The notes under the pieces: model-generated
Seen by the model: the letters and a program-made list of their open reading frames with translations, nothing else
Told to the model about the DNA's origin: nothing
Database searches by the model: none
Position numbers and translations under genes: made by a program
In this document: positions 1 to 6,202 of the stretch, piece by piece
Layout: each line of letters opens with the position of its first letter
How positions within the stretch are numbered: the stretch's first letter is position 1
Assembly (NCBI GenBank): GCA_900553935.1
Contig: USFK01000089.1
Span: forward strand, 1 to 6,222
Direction of reading: 5' to 3'
DNA: 6,222 nt
From: an uncultured Collinsella sp.
Lineage (GTDB): Bacteria; Actinomycetota; Coriobacteriia; Coriobacteriales; Coriobacteriaceae

Positions 1-1
1 G

Positions 2-175
2 GTCACCGCGCGAGCCGCGCACCGTGCCCTCGACCGTCACGTTTTTGGAGAAGCGCGAGCCGCTGTCCTCGATCGACAGCACGGCACCGTTGAGCATGAG
101 CGAACGCCCCTTCATAAAGGTGCCGCTCAACGCCGCCTCTTTGCGAAGCGCCTGCACAAACGTCCCCTGCACCAT
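2..175 (-). CDS. N-terminus of a probable SWIM/SNF2-type helicase (partial, runs off the window)
   Basis: The first 58 residues of a protein are visible; the rest lies beyond the window start. The ATG at 175 follows a strong ribosome binding site (GGAGGAAGTG directly before the ATG), which fixes the start. The visible protein begins MVQGTFVQALRKEAAL, then reads FMKGRSLMLNGAVLSIED, and ends TVEGTVRGSRGD. The order 'F-x-K/R-G ... G-x-V-x-S ... V-x-G-S' matches the segment that precedes the zinc-binding SWIM motif in bacterial SNF2/SWIM proteins, many of which carry a C-terminal SNF2 ATPase. That is recognition from memory; neither the SWIM cysteines and histidine nor any ATPase motif falls inside the window. 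The gene starts 28 bp after the dnaE stop with no terminator between them, so it is probably the next gene of the dnaE transcript. The reading frame is secure; the family call is moderate. Confidence 0.6.
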   Translation of the reverse strand, partial: MVQGTFVQALRKEAALSGTFMKGRSLMLNGAVLSIEDSGSRFSKNVTVEGTVRGSRGD

Positions 176-188
176 CACTTCCTCCAAT
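176..188 (-). promoter_or_regulatory. Ribosome binding site of the gene after dnaE
   Basis: Read on the minus strand, GGAGGAAGTG sits immediately before the ATG at 175. It is a near-perfect Shine-Dalgarno sequence and decides the start codon of this partial gene. It lies in the short gap after the dnaE stop codon, which fits independent re-initiation on a shared transcript. Confidence 0.6.
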
Positions 189-203
189 CTCACCCGGGGT
201 AGC

Positions 204-3200
204 TTAGATAACCGTCACGCGGCCTTGGTTACCCACGATAGCCTTGGCCTCGGCCAGCAGCGGAATCGAGCGAGCGTTGACCTTGGCAGGCACCTCGGCG
301 CGCAGCACGCGCCCGTCCACCTGCTCGATAAAGATTTCCACGCGGTCGCCGCCCGGGTTGGTAGTGAGCACCGTGGCAAGACGCGCCATGTTGCCCTGGC
401 TAAAGCGGCTGTTGGGCACCATGACCTCAAACACCTTGGGCTTGTTGTTCTCCTCGTTGAGCTCGAGCGGCACGATCTCCTGCGCGATGATCTGGTCGCC
501 GCGGTCCGAGCGCTCGAGCTTGCCCTTAATGCGCACAAAGGCGTCGGACAGCTGCGCGCCGGTCTCGGGATCGACCTCGCCGTACAGATACCCCTCGGCC
601 TCCTTGTAGGTCTTGGGGAACACCACGACGGTGGCCTCGCCTTCCATGTCCTCGAGCTGCACGATGCCCATGGGGTCGCCGTTTTTGGTCACGCGCTTGG
701 ACACGCTCGAGACCATGCCGGCCCACCACAGCGCCTTGCCCTCGGGAATCTCCTGGTTGATGGTGCCGCCCGTGGGGTTCTGAACTTCGTAGCCGGTGTC
801 GATCTGCGAGAACGAGAAGTCGCGCGCTTTGCTAAGTGCATACTCAAACGGGCGCAGCGGGTGGTCCGAGACATAGATGCCCAGAACCTCCTTCTCCTGG
901 CTCAGCTTAAGGTGGCGGTCCCACTCCTGGCCATCCGGATCGGGCACGCTCACCTCAAAGCCCGAGCCCTCAACATCGCCAAACATGTCGAAGAACGACG
1001 TCTGGCCGCTCGCGCGATCCTTCTGGCGCTTTACCGCGGCATCGATGATGTTCTCGGGGTTGTTCTTATCCACAAAGTGCATCATCTGGCGACGCGGATA
1101 CCCCGTGGAGTCGAAGGCGCCTGCCTTGATGAGCGATTCGATCACGCGACGGTTGGCCTGGCTCGAGTCCACACGCTCGACAAAGTCGTGCAGCGTCTTA
1201 AACGGGCCGCCCGCCTCGCGCTCGGCGATAATCGCCTGCGCCACGCCGGTGCCCACCCCGCGGATGCCGGCCAGACCAAAGCGCACGCCCTCCTTGGTAG
1301 CCGTGAACTCGGTACCGGACTCGTTGACATCTGGCGACAGCACGGGGATGCCGTCGTGACGGCATGCCGAGACGTAGTGCACGATCTTGTCGGTCTTGCC
1401 CGTGTAGGACGTCAGAACGGCCGCCATGTACTCGTGCGGATAGTGCGCCTTGAGCCACGCCGTCTGCATAACCAGGATGGCGTAGCCGGCGGAGTGCGAC
1501 TTGTTGAAGGCGTAGGATGCGAACTCGAGAACATCGTCCCAAATCTTCTGGGCGACCTCGCGCGTGTAGTTGTTCTTGATAGCGCCGTTCATCCAGTGGT
1601 CGTAGGTGGTCTCGTCCGAGCCATCCTCCCAGTGGAGCACCGTCGACGTGAGCAGCTTGATCTTTTTCTTAGCCACGGGCTTACGGATACGTGAGTCCGA
1701 TTCGCCCTTGGAGAAGCCGCACATCTCGACGGAGATGAGCATAACCTGCTCCTGGTAGACCATGGTGCCGTAGGTTTCGCCCAGGATGTCGTCCAGACGG
1801 TCGTCGTAGGAGACGGCCGGCTCCTTGCCGTTCATACGGTTGATGTAGGACGAAACCATGCCGGCGCCCAGTGGGCCCGGGCGGTACAGGGCGATCAATG
1901 CTACGACGTGCTTGTACTCGGTGGGCTTCATGTTCTTGATCGTGGCCGTCATACCTGCAGACTCGACCTGGAAGACACCGGCGGTATGGCCGGAGCCCAT
2001 GAGCTTAAAGATCTCGGGATCGTCAAAGGGAATCTCTTCCTCTTTGATGTCGATGCCAAAGTTCTTTTTGATGTTGGCCTTGGCCTTGGAGATAACCGTC
2101 AGCGTGCGCAGGCCCAGGAAGTCCATCTTGAGCAGGCCCATGTCGGCGACGGTATGGCCCTCGTACTGGGTAATCTCGACGCCGCCCTTGGTATCGAGCT
2201 TGGTGGGCACGTGCTCGTTGACGGGGTCGCGGCAGATCAGAACAGCGCACGCATGCACGCCCTCGCCACGGGTGAGGCCCTCGATCGAGAGCGCCGTGTC
2301 GATGATGCGGCGGGCGTCGTCGTCCTTTTTATAGGCCTCGGCAAAATCGGGGTTAAACAGATCCTCTTTGCCGGGTTGCTTGTCGAGCACCTGCTTGAGC
2401 TTGACCTTGGGGTCGCTCGAGACCATCTTGGACAGGCGCTGACCCATGTAGACCGGGTAGTCCAGGACGCGCGCGGCATCGTTGATGGCCTGCTTGGCCT
2501 TAATGGTCGAGTAGGTGATGACGTGGGTGACCTTCTCGGGGCCGTAGAGCTGGCGAACGTGCTCCACGACCTCGAGGCGCCGCTCATCGTCGAAGTCCAT
2601 ATCGATATCGGGCATCTCGGTACGCTGTGGGGACAGGAACCTCTCGAACATCAGGCCGTTCTCGAGCGGGTCGAACGCGGTGATGTTCATGGCGTAGGCG
2701 ACGATAGCGCCGGCGGCCGAGCCACGGCCGGGGCCGACGCCGATGCCGTTGTCCTTGGCCCATTGCACGTACTCGGCGACGATGAGGAAGTAGGCGGCAA
2801 AGCCCTTGTCGCAGATGACCTTGTATTCGTACTCAAAGCGCTCTTTGATGTTGACGCCGCCGATCTCGCGCGTGGCCCAGTCGTCACCGTAGTGCTGGCG
2901 CAGGCCCTTCTCGCACTCGCGGCGGAACTGGCTCTCGTGCGTCTCGCCGGAATCGAGCAACGGGAAGCGCGGCAGGATGATGGAGTCCCAGTCCAGCTCA
3001 ACGTAGCACTTGTCGGCGATCTCGAGCGTGTTGTCGCAGGCCTCGGGGCAATACGGGAACATCGCCCGCATCTCCTCCTCGGTCTTCATGTAAAACTCCG
3101 AGCCGGTCATGCGCATGCGGTTGGGGTCGTCGACCTTGGCGTTCATGCCAATGCACATGATGACGTCCTGCACGGGCGCGTCCTCGCGGCGCAGGTAGTG

Positions 3201-4007
3201 GAAGTCGTTGGTGGCGATAACCTTGACGCCCACCTGCTTGGCGATATCGATGAGCGTGCGGTCCATCTGCTCGTCGGTCAGGCCGTTGTCGGTGGTAATG
3301 CCGTGTTCCTGGATCTCGATGTAAAAGTCGCCGGGGTCAAAGGTATCGCGGAAGGTCTCGGCCCACTTGATGGCGCCTTCCATGTCACCGCGGTCGATGT
3401 ATTTGGGGATGATGCCCGCGATACAGGCACTCGTGCAGATCATGCCCTTGGCATGGCGGCGCAGGTTGTCGAGCGTCACACGCGGCTTGTAGTAAAAGCC
3501 CTGCACGGCGGCCTCGGAGACCGTCTGCATCAGGTTGACGTAGCCCTCCTGGTCCTTGGCCAGAAGGATCATGTGGTAGAGCTCGGGCTTATGGTCGCGA
3601 GCGAGTGTCTCGTCCGGCGTAAAGTAAACCTCGCAGCCAAAAATGGGCTTGATGACCAGAGGCGGCTTGAGCTCGTCGATGTTGCCCTTCTCGTCCCACA
3701 TGGCCATGTCCTTAACGTACTGGGCATGCTCGCGCGGGTTTGCCTCGGGATCGGGCTCCACCAGCTCGTCGCGACGGTCCTTTTCCAAGAAGGCCTTGTC
3801 GTGGCTCCAGGTTTTGTACTCGGGCGTGTTGTGGTTAACGGCGTCGCAGGCCAGCGCCAGATCGGGCACGCCATACATGTAGCCGTGGTCGGTAATGGCC
3901 ACGGCGGGCATGCCCAGCTCAACGGCACGGTTGACCATATCCTGGATACGGGTTGCGCCGTCGAGCATGGAGAAAACAGTGTGATTGTGCAGATGGACGA
4001 ATGCCAT
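204..4007 (-). CDS. dnaE: DNA polymerase III alpha subunit (replicative polymerase)
   Basis: Complete 1267-residue C-family polymerase that synthesises chromosomal DNA at the fork. The PHP domain (about 1-280) starts at once with HLHNHT, so the ATG at 4007 is the natural start; GGAG lies 8 bases upstream. All nine PHP metal ligands can be placed: H7, H9, D16, H41, E126, H145, C191, D268 and H270. The palm has GPGRGS (425-430), the aspartates of PDIDMDF (D467, D469) and D629 in LLKMDFLGLRTL. Further conserved segments are RGEGVHA (580-586), LYRPGP (707-712) and AFNKSHSAGYA (833-843). A helix-hairpin-helix region (about 907-970), a probable clamp-binding peptide QTSFF (1002-1006) and an OB fold (about 1093-1180) follow. 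At 1267 residues it is about 100 longer than E. coli DnaE (1160), partly through an insertion of about 60 residues inside the PHP domain and about 11 near residue 785. Identity is certain; proofreading activity is inference. Confidence 0.98.
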   Translation of the reverse strand: MAFVHLHNHTVFSMLDGATRIQDMVNRAVELGMPAVAITDHGYMYGVPDLALACDAVNHNTPEYKTWSHDKAFLEKDRRDELVEPDPEANPREHAQYVKDMAMWDEKGNIDELKPPLVIKPIFGCEVYFTPDETLARDHKPELYHMILLAKDQEGYVNLMQTVSEAAVQGFYYKPRVTLDNLRRHAKGMICTSACIAGIIPKYIDRGDMEGAIKWAETFRDTFDPGDFYIEIQEHGITTDNGLTDEQMDRTLIDIAKQVGVKVIATNDFHYLRREDAPVQDVIMCIGMNAKVDDPNRMRMTGSEFYMKTEEEMRAMFPYCPEACDNTLEIADKCYVELDWDSIILPRFPLLDSGETHESQFRRECEKGLRQHYGDDWATREIGGVNIKERFEYEYKVICDKGFAAYFLIVAEYVQWAKDNGIGVGPGRGSAAGAIVAYAMNITAFDPLENGLMFERFLSPQRTEMPDIDMDFDDERRLEVVEHVRQLYGPEKVTHVITYSTIKAKQAINDAARVLDYPVYMGQRLSKMVSSDPKVKLKQVLDKQPGKEDLFNPDFAEAYKKDDDARRIIDTALSIEGLTRGEGVHACAVLICRDPVNEHVPTKLDTKGGVEITQYEGHTVADMGLLKMDFLGLRTLTVISKAKANIKKNFGIDIKEEEIPFDDPEIFKLMGSGHTAGVFQVESAGMTATIKNMKPTEYKHVVALIALYRPGPLGAGMVSSYINRMNGKEPAVSYDDRLDDILGETYGTMVYQEQVMLISVEMCGFSKGESDSRIRKPVAKKKIKLLTSTVLHWEDGSDETTYDHWMNGAIKNNYTREVAQKIWDDVLEFASYAFNKSHSAGYAILVMQTAWLKAHYPHEYMAAVLTSYTGKTDKIVHYVSACRHDGIPVLSPDVNESGTEFTATKEGVRFGLAGIRGVGTGVAQAIIAEREAGGPFKTLHDFVERVDSSQANRRVIESLIKAGAFDSTGYPRRQMMHFVDKNNPENIIDAAVKRQKDRASGQTSFFDMFGDVEGSGFEVSVPDPDGQEWDRHLKLSQEKEVLGIYVSDHPLRPFEYALSKARDFSFSQIDTGYEVQNPTGGTINQEIPEGKALWWAGMVSSVSKRVTKNGDPMGIVQLEDMEGEATVVVFPKTYKEAEGYLYGEVDPETGAQLSDAFVRIKGKLERSDRGDQIIAQEIVPLELNEENNKPKVFEVMVPNSRFSQGNMARLATVLTTNPGGDRVEIFIEQVDGRVLRAEVPAKVNARSIPLLAEAKAIVGNQGRVTVI

Positions 4008-4046
4008 GTGATGAGCTCCGATGCGGGTTCGTGTTCTGACTGAACG

Positions 4047-4052
4047 ATTTTA
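4047..4052 (-). promoter_or_regulatory. dnaE: Candidate -10 box for dnaE
   Basis: The minus strand carries TAAAAT about 40 bases before the dnaE ATG, in an otherwise G+C-rich gap, which would give a leader of about 33 bases. There is no clear -35 box at 16-18 bases; the nearest candidate is TTCGGG at a 19-base spacing and is poor. Two copies of GTGCCGT lie in the spacer. Treat this as a possible promoter only. Confidence 0.3.
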
Positions 4053-4056
4053 CCGC

Positions 4057-4072
4057 ACGGCACGGACGGCAC
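4057..4072 (-). repeat. Tandem GTGCCGT repeat upstream of the dnaE -10 candidate
   Basis: Two exact copies of the heptamer GTGCCGT (minus strand) occur at 4066-4072 and 4057-4063, separated by two bases, giving a 9-base period. They lie just upstream of the TAAAAT box. They could be a protein-binding site or chance in G+C-rich sequence; the repeats themselves are directly visible. Confidence 0.35.
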
Positions 4073-4100
4073 CCGAACCTAGCCAAACCCACACGGTAGT

Positions 4101-4121
4101 CTTTTTGGGACCTTCAAAAAG
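4101..4121 (-). repeat. Seven-base inverted repeat at the end of the transporter block
   Basis: CTTTTTG and CAAAAAG form a perfect 7-base inverted repeat around a 7-base loop. It overlaps the stop codon of the 49-codon ORF and sits between the transporter block and the dnaE promoter region. The stem is almost all A:T and no T-run follows on the minus strand, so it is not a convincing intrinsic terminator, although it is at the right place to end the upstream transcript. Confidence 0.3.
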
Positions 4122-4263
4122 GGGAATGAGGGCATCCAGATATATCGAGTATTACTGGAACCCCGGCGATACGCTGAATGATTTGTGACGAATAGTCATG
4201 TCCATCAAGAAGGCTCGACGCTTCGGGCAGCTCGTCAATCGATATATCAATTCTTGGAGACAT
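4114..4263 (-). CDS. Small ORF of unknown function overlapping the transporter 3' end
   Basis: A 49-residue ORF (ATG at 4263, TGA at 4114-4116) starts inside the last codons of the MFS gene in another frame, overlapping it by 17 bases. AGGA lies four bases before the ATG, so translation coupled to the transporter is plausible. The product starts MSPRIDISIDELPEASSLLD, continues with an Ile/Val-rich stretch (QIIQRIAGVPVILDISG, residues 27-43) and ends CPHSPF, with one cysteine at 44. The N-terminal half is acidic. It has no signal peptide or transmembrane helix that I can recognise, and I do not know the family. Repeated ATA codons match the A+T-rich transporter rather than dnaE, which suggests both arrived together. 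It could be a small partner or peptide, the remains of a truncated longer gene, or a chance ORF. Confidence 0.35.
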   Translation of the reverse strand: MSPRIDISIDELPEASSLLDGHDYSSQIIQRIAGVPVILDISGCPHSPF

Positions 4264-5446
4264 GTATTCCTACCATTTTTAAAGAAACAACGGCGGTAAT
4301 TGCTATCGCGATTGCGCCAATAACACCGAGCGCTATCTGAATGGGATATAACCCCAACACATATCCAAATATGGAGAAAAACATTGCAGAAAAGATAGCC
4401 CTTACCAGAGACGCGACGGAAAGGATCGTCGCGCGGAGATCGTCCGCTATCGCGTCTTGGATTAAGTTTTCCGAAGTGATGTACACCACTTCTGGGAGAA
4501 AACAAAGCACCATGCTAAGGCCAAACAAACACAGCGGATTTGAAGCGAACCACGGAAGAATCATGAAAAGACCGGCCTCGATTAGCATCGAGCCGAGCAT
4601 GGTATTTCTTTTCCCGAAACGCGATGAGAAGAAATCTGCTGCAATGTAGGCCGTCGCATTTACTGCATAGGATGCACCGAAAAAGATTCCTATTATGGAG
4701 ACGGGAGCATCAAATGCGTCGAATACCAACTGATTCAAGTTGTAATAACTCCCGTAGAATCCATCGAGCATGCTTGTGCCGATTAGAAGAAGCAATACCG
4801 CAAAAGCGGATTCTCCAACACGCCAGGTTTCGCGTCTGAACATCTTGGCCGCGTCAAACCTTCCCTTTTCAGAGCTTTCAGAACGGGTCGCTTCCGTCCT
4901 CTCAATGGGATACAGAAGGAAAAGCTGCAGGAGATAGAAAACGGAAACGCATACGTAGAGGGCGCTCCAAGATACTTGGGCAATAAAAGATCCGAGCACG
5001 ATTGCCATTCCCGTAGCGATTGATTGCGCGGCAAGCAGCCGAGCATTGATGGTGAGGAAGCGCTCTCCTTGACCGGCATTTCGGGCAATTTCATATAAAA
5101 GCGCTTGTTCGGATCCCGATTGAAGGGAGTAGGCGAGTGCCTCAACAAGGGAAAGCACGACGAGAAAGGGACCTGAGAGTAACAGCATGCCAGCCGTATG
5201 GAAGAAAAGCAGCAGCACGCCCACTTGAATCGAAAACTTCTTTCCAAAGAAATCGCCTATCAGCCCTGTTGGCAGCTCGAGGACGACCGTTGCAATGTTA
5301 AACAGGGCCTGATAAAGCGCGATTTCCGTGACAGACATTCCTTTCTCCGCAAGGAAAAGTAGAAACACTCCCCGATTTAAAACAAATCCCGCGAGAACGA
5401 AAAAGGCGGAATAGATGTGCAGTTGCGTAGCGGCATTCTTATTCAT
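4247..5446 (-). CDS. MFS transporter, drug-efflux-like
   Basis: A 399-residue integral membrane protein with about 12 predicted helices in two halves, separated by a charged cytoplasmic loop (about 181-210, rich in Glu, Arg, Ser and Lys). The length is normal for the major facilitator superfamily. The loop between helices 2 and 3 carries motif A as GLIGDFFGKK (61-70), and its second-half counterpart is DFFSSRFGKR (271-280). LQSGSEQALLYE (108-119), with an acidic residue in a helix, and the DDLRATILS segment (335-343) are typical of proton-driven exporters of small molecules. The substrate cannot be deduced. GGAAG lies six bases before the ATG at 5446. The gene is much richer in A+T than its neighbours: 24/60 G+C at 4321-4380 and 28/60 at 5041-5100, against 40/60 in dnaE at 2101-2160. 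This points to horizontal acquisition. The family call is firm; an export role is inference. Confidence 0.9.
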   Translation of the reverse strand: MNKNAATQLHIYSAFFVLAGFVLNRGVFLLFLAEKGMSVTEIALYQALFNIATVVLELPTGLIGDFFGKKFSIQVGVLLLFFHTAGMLLLSGPFLVVLSLVEALAYSLQSGSEQALLYEIARNAGQGERFLTINARLLAAQSIATGMAIVLGSFIAQVSWSALYVCVSVFYLLQLFLLYPIERTEATRSESSEKGRFDAAKMFRRETWRVGESAFAVLLLLIGTSMLDGFYGSYYNLNQLVFDAFDAPVSIIGIFFGASYAVNATAYIAADFFSSRFGKRNTMLGSMLIEAGLFMILPWFASNPLCLFGLSMVLCFLPEVVYITSENLIQDAIADDLRATILSVASLVRAIFSAMFFSIFGYVLGLYPIQIALGVIGAIAIAITAVVSLKMVGIHVSKN

Positions 5447-5487
5447 TTGGCACTTCCAACAACATTTTTTGTCGGGCTGTTCGCTAC

Positions 5488-5530
5488 TGACTCGAAACCC
5501 GAAGTGTTCACGGTTTCCGATGAAGAGTCA
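5488..5530 (-). repeat. Bulged inverted repeat in the transporter leader
   Basis: On the plus strand a continuous 12-base arm, TGACTC then GAAACC (5488-5499), pairs with GGTTTC (5512-5517) and GAGTCA (5525-5530). The right arm has a 7-base bulge and the loop is 12 bases. In the minus-strand transcript this forms a two-part stem-loop starting about 40 bases before the transporter ATG and just after the stop of the truncated upstream ORF. No T-run follows, so it is not a classical terminator. It could be a regulatory leader, a protein-binding site, or the scar of the insertion junction. Confidence 0.4.
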
Positions 5531-5532
5531 CC

Positions 5533-5691
5533 TTACCTTTTGCGGTATGGGCGCTTCTCGTACTTATAGCCGTTGAGCTTGTTGCGGCTGGGACACTTAC
5601 CCGTGGCGTTCTCGATATCCTGCATGATGGACCCCGCCAGAGCGTCAAAAAGCTCCTCCGGCGTCACCTTAAGCGTTTTGGTGAGCTGCAT
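5533..5691 (-). pseudogene. Truncated DUF3284-like gene (N-terminal part only)
   Basis: A 52-codon ORF with ATG at 5691, preceded at five bases by AAGGGG. It begins MQLTKTLKVTPEELFDALAG, followed by SIMQDIENATGK and then KLNGYKYEKRPYRKR before TAA. From memory this matches the N-terminal third of DUF3284-type proteins, where 'T-K-x-x-x-V-x-x-E-x-F-F-D', 'S-I-x-x-D-I-x-x-A-T-G-K' and 'L-x-G-x-x-Y-x-K' occur in this order. Those proteins run to roughly 120-150 residues, so about two thirds is missing. The downstream bases, read in the same frame past the stop, do not resemble the family, and the A+T-rich transporter begins 86 bases later. G+C at 5581-5640 is 37/60, like the host genes, so this is probably a native gene cut by the transporter insertion. 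It could instead be an intact 52-residue protein. The function of the family is unknown. Confidence 0.5.
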
Positions 5692-5827
5692 GATGGCCCC
5701 TTATTCGTTTGAACTGTTCGGGCCATTGTACCGCCCCAAGCTCTCCCATGCGTTGCGGTGCCATTTGGACGATTGAGGGCCTTACGGCCGCAAAACCAAC
5801 CAAATAGCACCATAAAGCCTGAGGTGG
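5692..5827. other. Intergenic spacer after the nuclease-domain gene
   Basis: A 136-base gap between the stop of the helicase-nuclease gene and the DUF3284-like ORF. It holds the candidate TACAAT box and a GGCC-TTAC-GGCC inverted repeat near 5777-5788, which has no following T-run on the minus strand and is therefore not a clear terminator. No RNA gene or further ORF with a ribosome binding site was seen. Confidence 0.5.
5725..5730 (-). promoter_or_regulatory. Candidate -10 box for the DUF3284-like ORF and perhaps the transporter
   Basis: The minus strand shows TACAAT 33 bases before the ATG at 5691, which would give a leader of roughly 27 bases. I see no good -35 hexamer at 16-18 bases. No better promoter is visible directly before the transporter, so the transporter may be read from here. 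This is a weak prediction. Confidence 0.35.
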
Positions 5828-6202
5828 CTAGAGGCTGTAGGTGACCACCTGAGGCTCGCACGGGTTGGCGGGGTCGACTTGCTCCACGCGGACGAACTTG
5901 ACGGTCACGGCCTCAAAGCCCGCCTTGTGCAACACGTCGGCGTAGACGCGCGCCTGCAGGGCGTGCTTCTCCTGCAGCTGGTCCGGCGTCTCATCCGGCG
6001 TGCCACCCGTCTTGTAATCGATGACCAGTGCGCGCGACGGATCGGCCGGGTCGGTTGCCAAGGCATCGATAGCGCCCTCGGCATAGGCGCCGTAGCGGGC
6101 GATGTCCTCGTCCTCGCAGCCCAGCGAGAAGAACGGCACCTCGGCGCGAACGCACGGCCACGCGAGCAGGTCGGCACGAACAGCCGTCCCAGCCCTTTTC
6201 CT
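5828..6202 (-). CDS. C-terminal RecB-family nuclease domain of an AddA/UvrD-like helicase-nuclease (partial, frame broken)
   Basis: This frame encodes the end of a large protein and stops at TAG (5828-5830). It shows the RecB-type PD-(D/E)XK nuclease core: VRAEVPFF (supplying the upstream acidic residue), GAIDAL with its aspartate at 6065-6067, VIDYKTG with the aspartate at 6017-6019 and the lysine at 6011-6013, then QARVYADVL (the Q-xxx-Y motif). All catalytic positions of the domain look intact. Such domains end AddA- and RecB-like UvrD helicases, which process DNA double-strand ends for recombination; the helicase part would lie beyond the window. The frame does not stay open to the window edge: TGA occurs at 6203-6205. 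Another frame between about 6180 and 6221 reads plausible protein (YNAGFLKEKGWDG), so a frameshift or edge error near 6180-6200 is likely. The GTG at 6139 is the first usable start codon of this frame but falls inside the domain and is not a natural start. Confidence 0.75.
   Translation of the reverse strand, partial: RKRAGTAVRADLLAWPCVRAEVPFFSLGCEDEDIARYGAYAEGAIDALATDPADPSRALVIDYKTGGTPDETPDQLQEKHALQARVYADVLHKAGFEAVTVKFVRVEQVDPANPCEPQVVTYSL

Noticed and set aside
24..1694. Long plus-strand ORF (556 codons) opposite dnaE and the helicase start
   Set aside because: It is antisense to unmistakable dnaE coding sequence, and its product is a low-complexity Leu/Ala/Val/Arg/His mix typical of the mirror frame of G+C-rich genes; no family is recognised.
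1908..4043. Long plus-strand ORF (711 codons) opposite dnaE
   Set aside because: Same reason: an antisense shadow in G+C-rich DNA, with a Val/Leu/Gly/His/Asp-rich product and no recognisable motif.
4114..4263. Small ORF as a lasso-peptide precursor (a possible core starting GVPVILD, with Asp at position 7)
   Set aside because: The leader lacks the usual threonine two residues before the core, and no cyclase or leader-peptidase gene is in the window. Position 7 alone is not enough.
4341..4649. Plus-strand ORF of 102 codons inside the transporter
   Set aside because: It lies antisense within the MFS gene, and the sense strand explains the bases fully with membrane helices and motif A repeats.
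5442..5468. Eight-codon ORF (MLLEVPNE) overlapping the transporter start
   Set aside because: It has no ribosome binding site and is too short to separate from chance, although its stop overlaps the transporter ATG region.
4090..5545. Target-site duplication or terminal inverted repeats flanking the transporter block
   Set aside because: Comparing both edges by eye gave only very short matches (such as CTTTTTG and CCTTTTG), no better than chance.
5711..5719. GAAC-T-GTTC palindrome near the candidate promoter at 5725, as a LexA box
   Set aside because: The half-sites match but the spacing is one base instead of the four in Gram-positive LexA boxes.
5777..5788. GGCC-TTAC-GGCC hairpin as the terminator of the nuclease gene
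   Set aside because: The stem is only four base pairs and no T-run follows on the minus strand; T residues lie on the wrong side.
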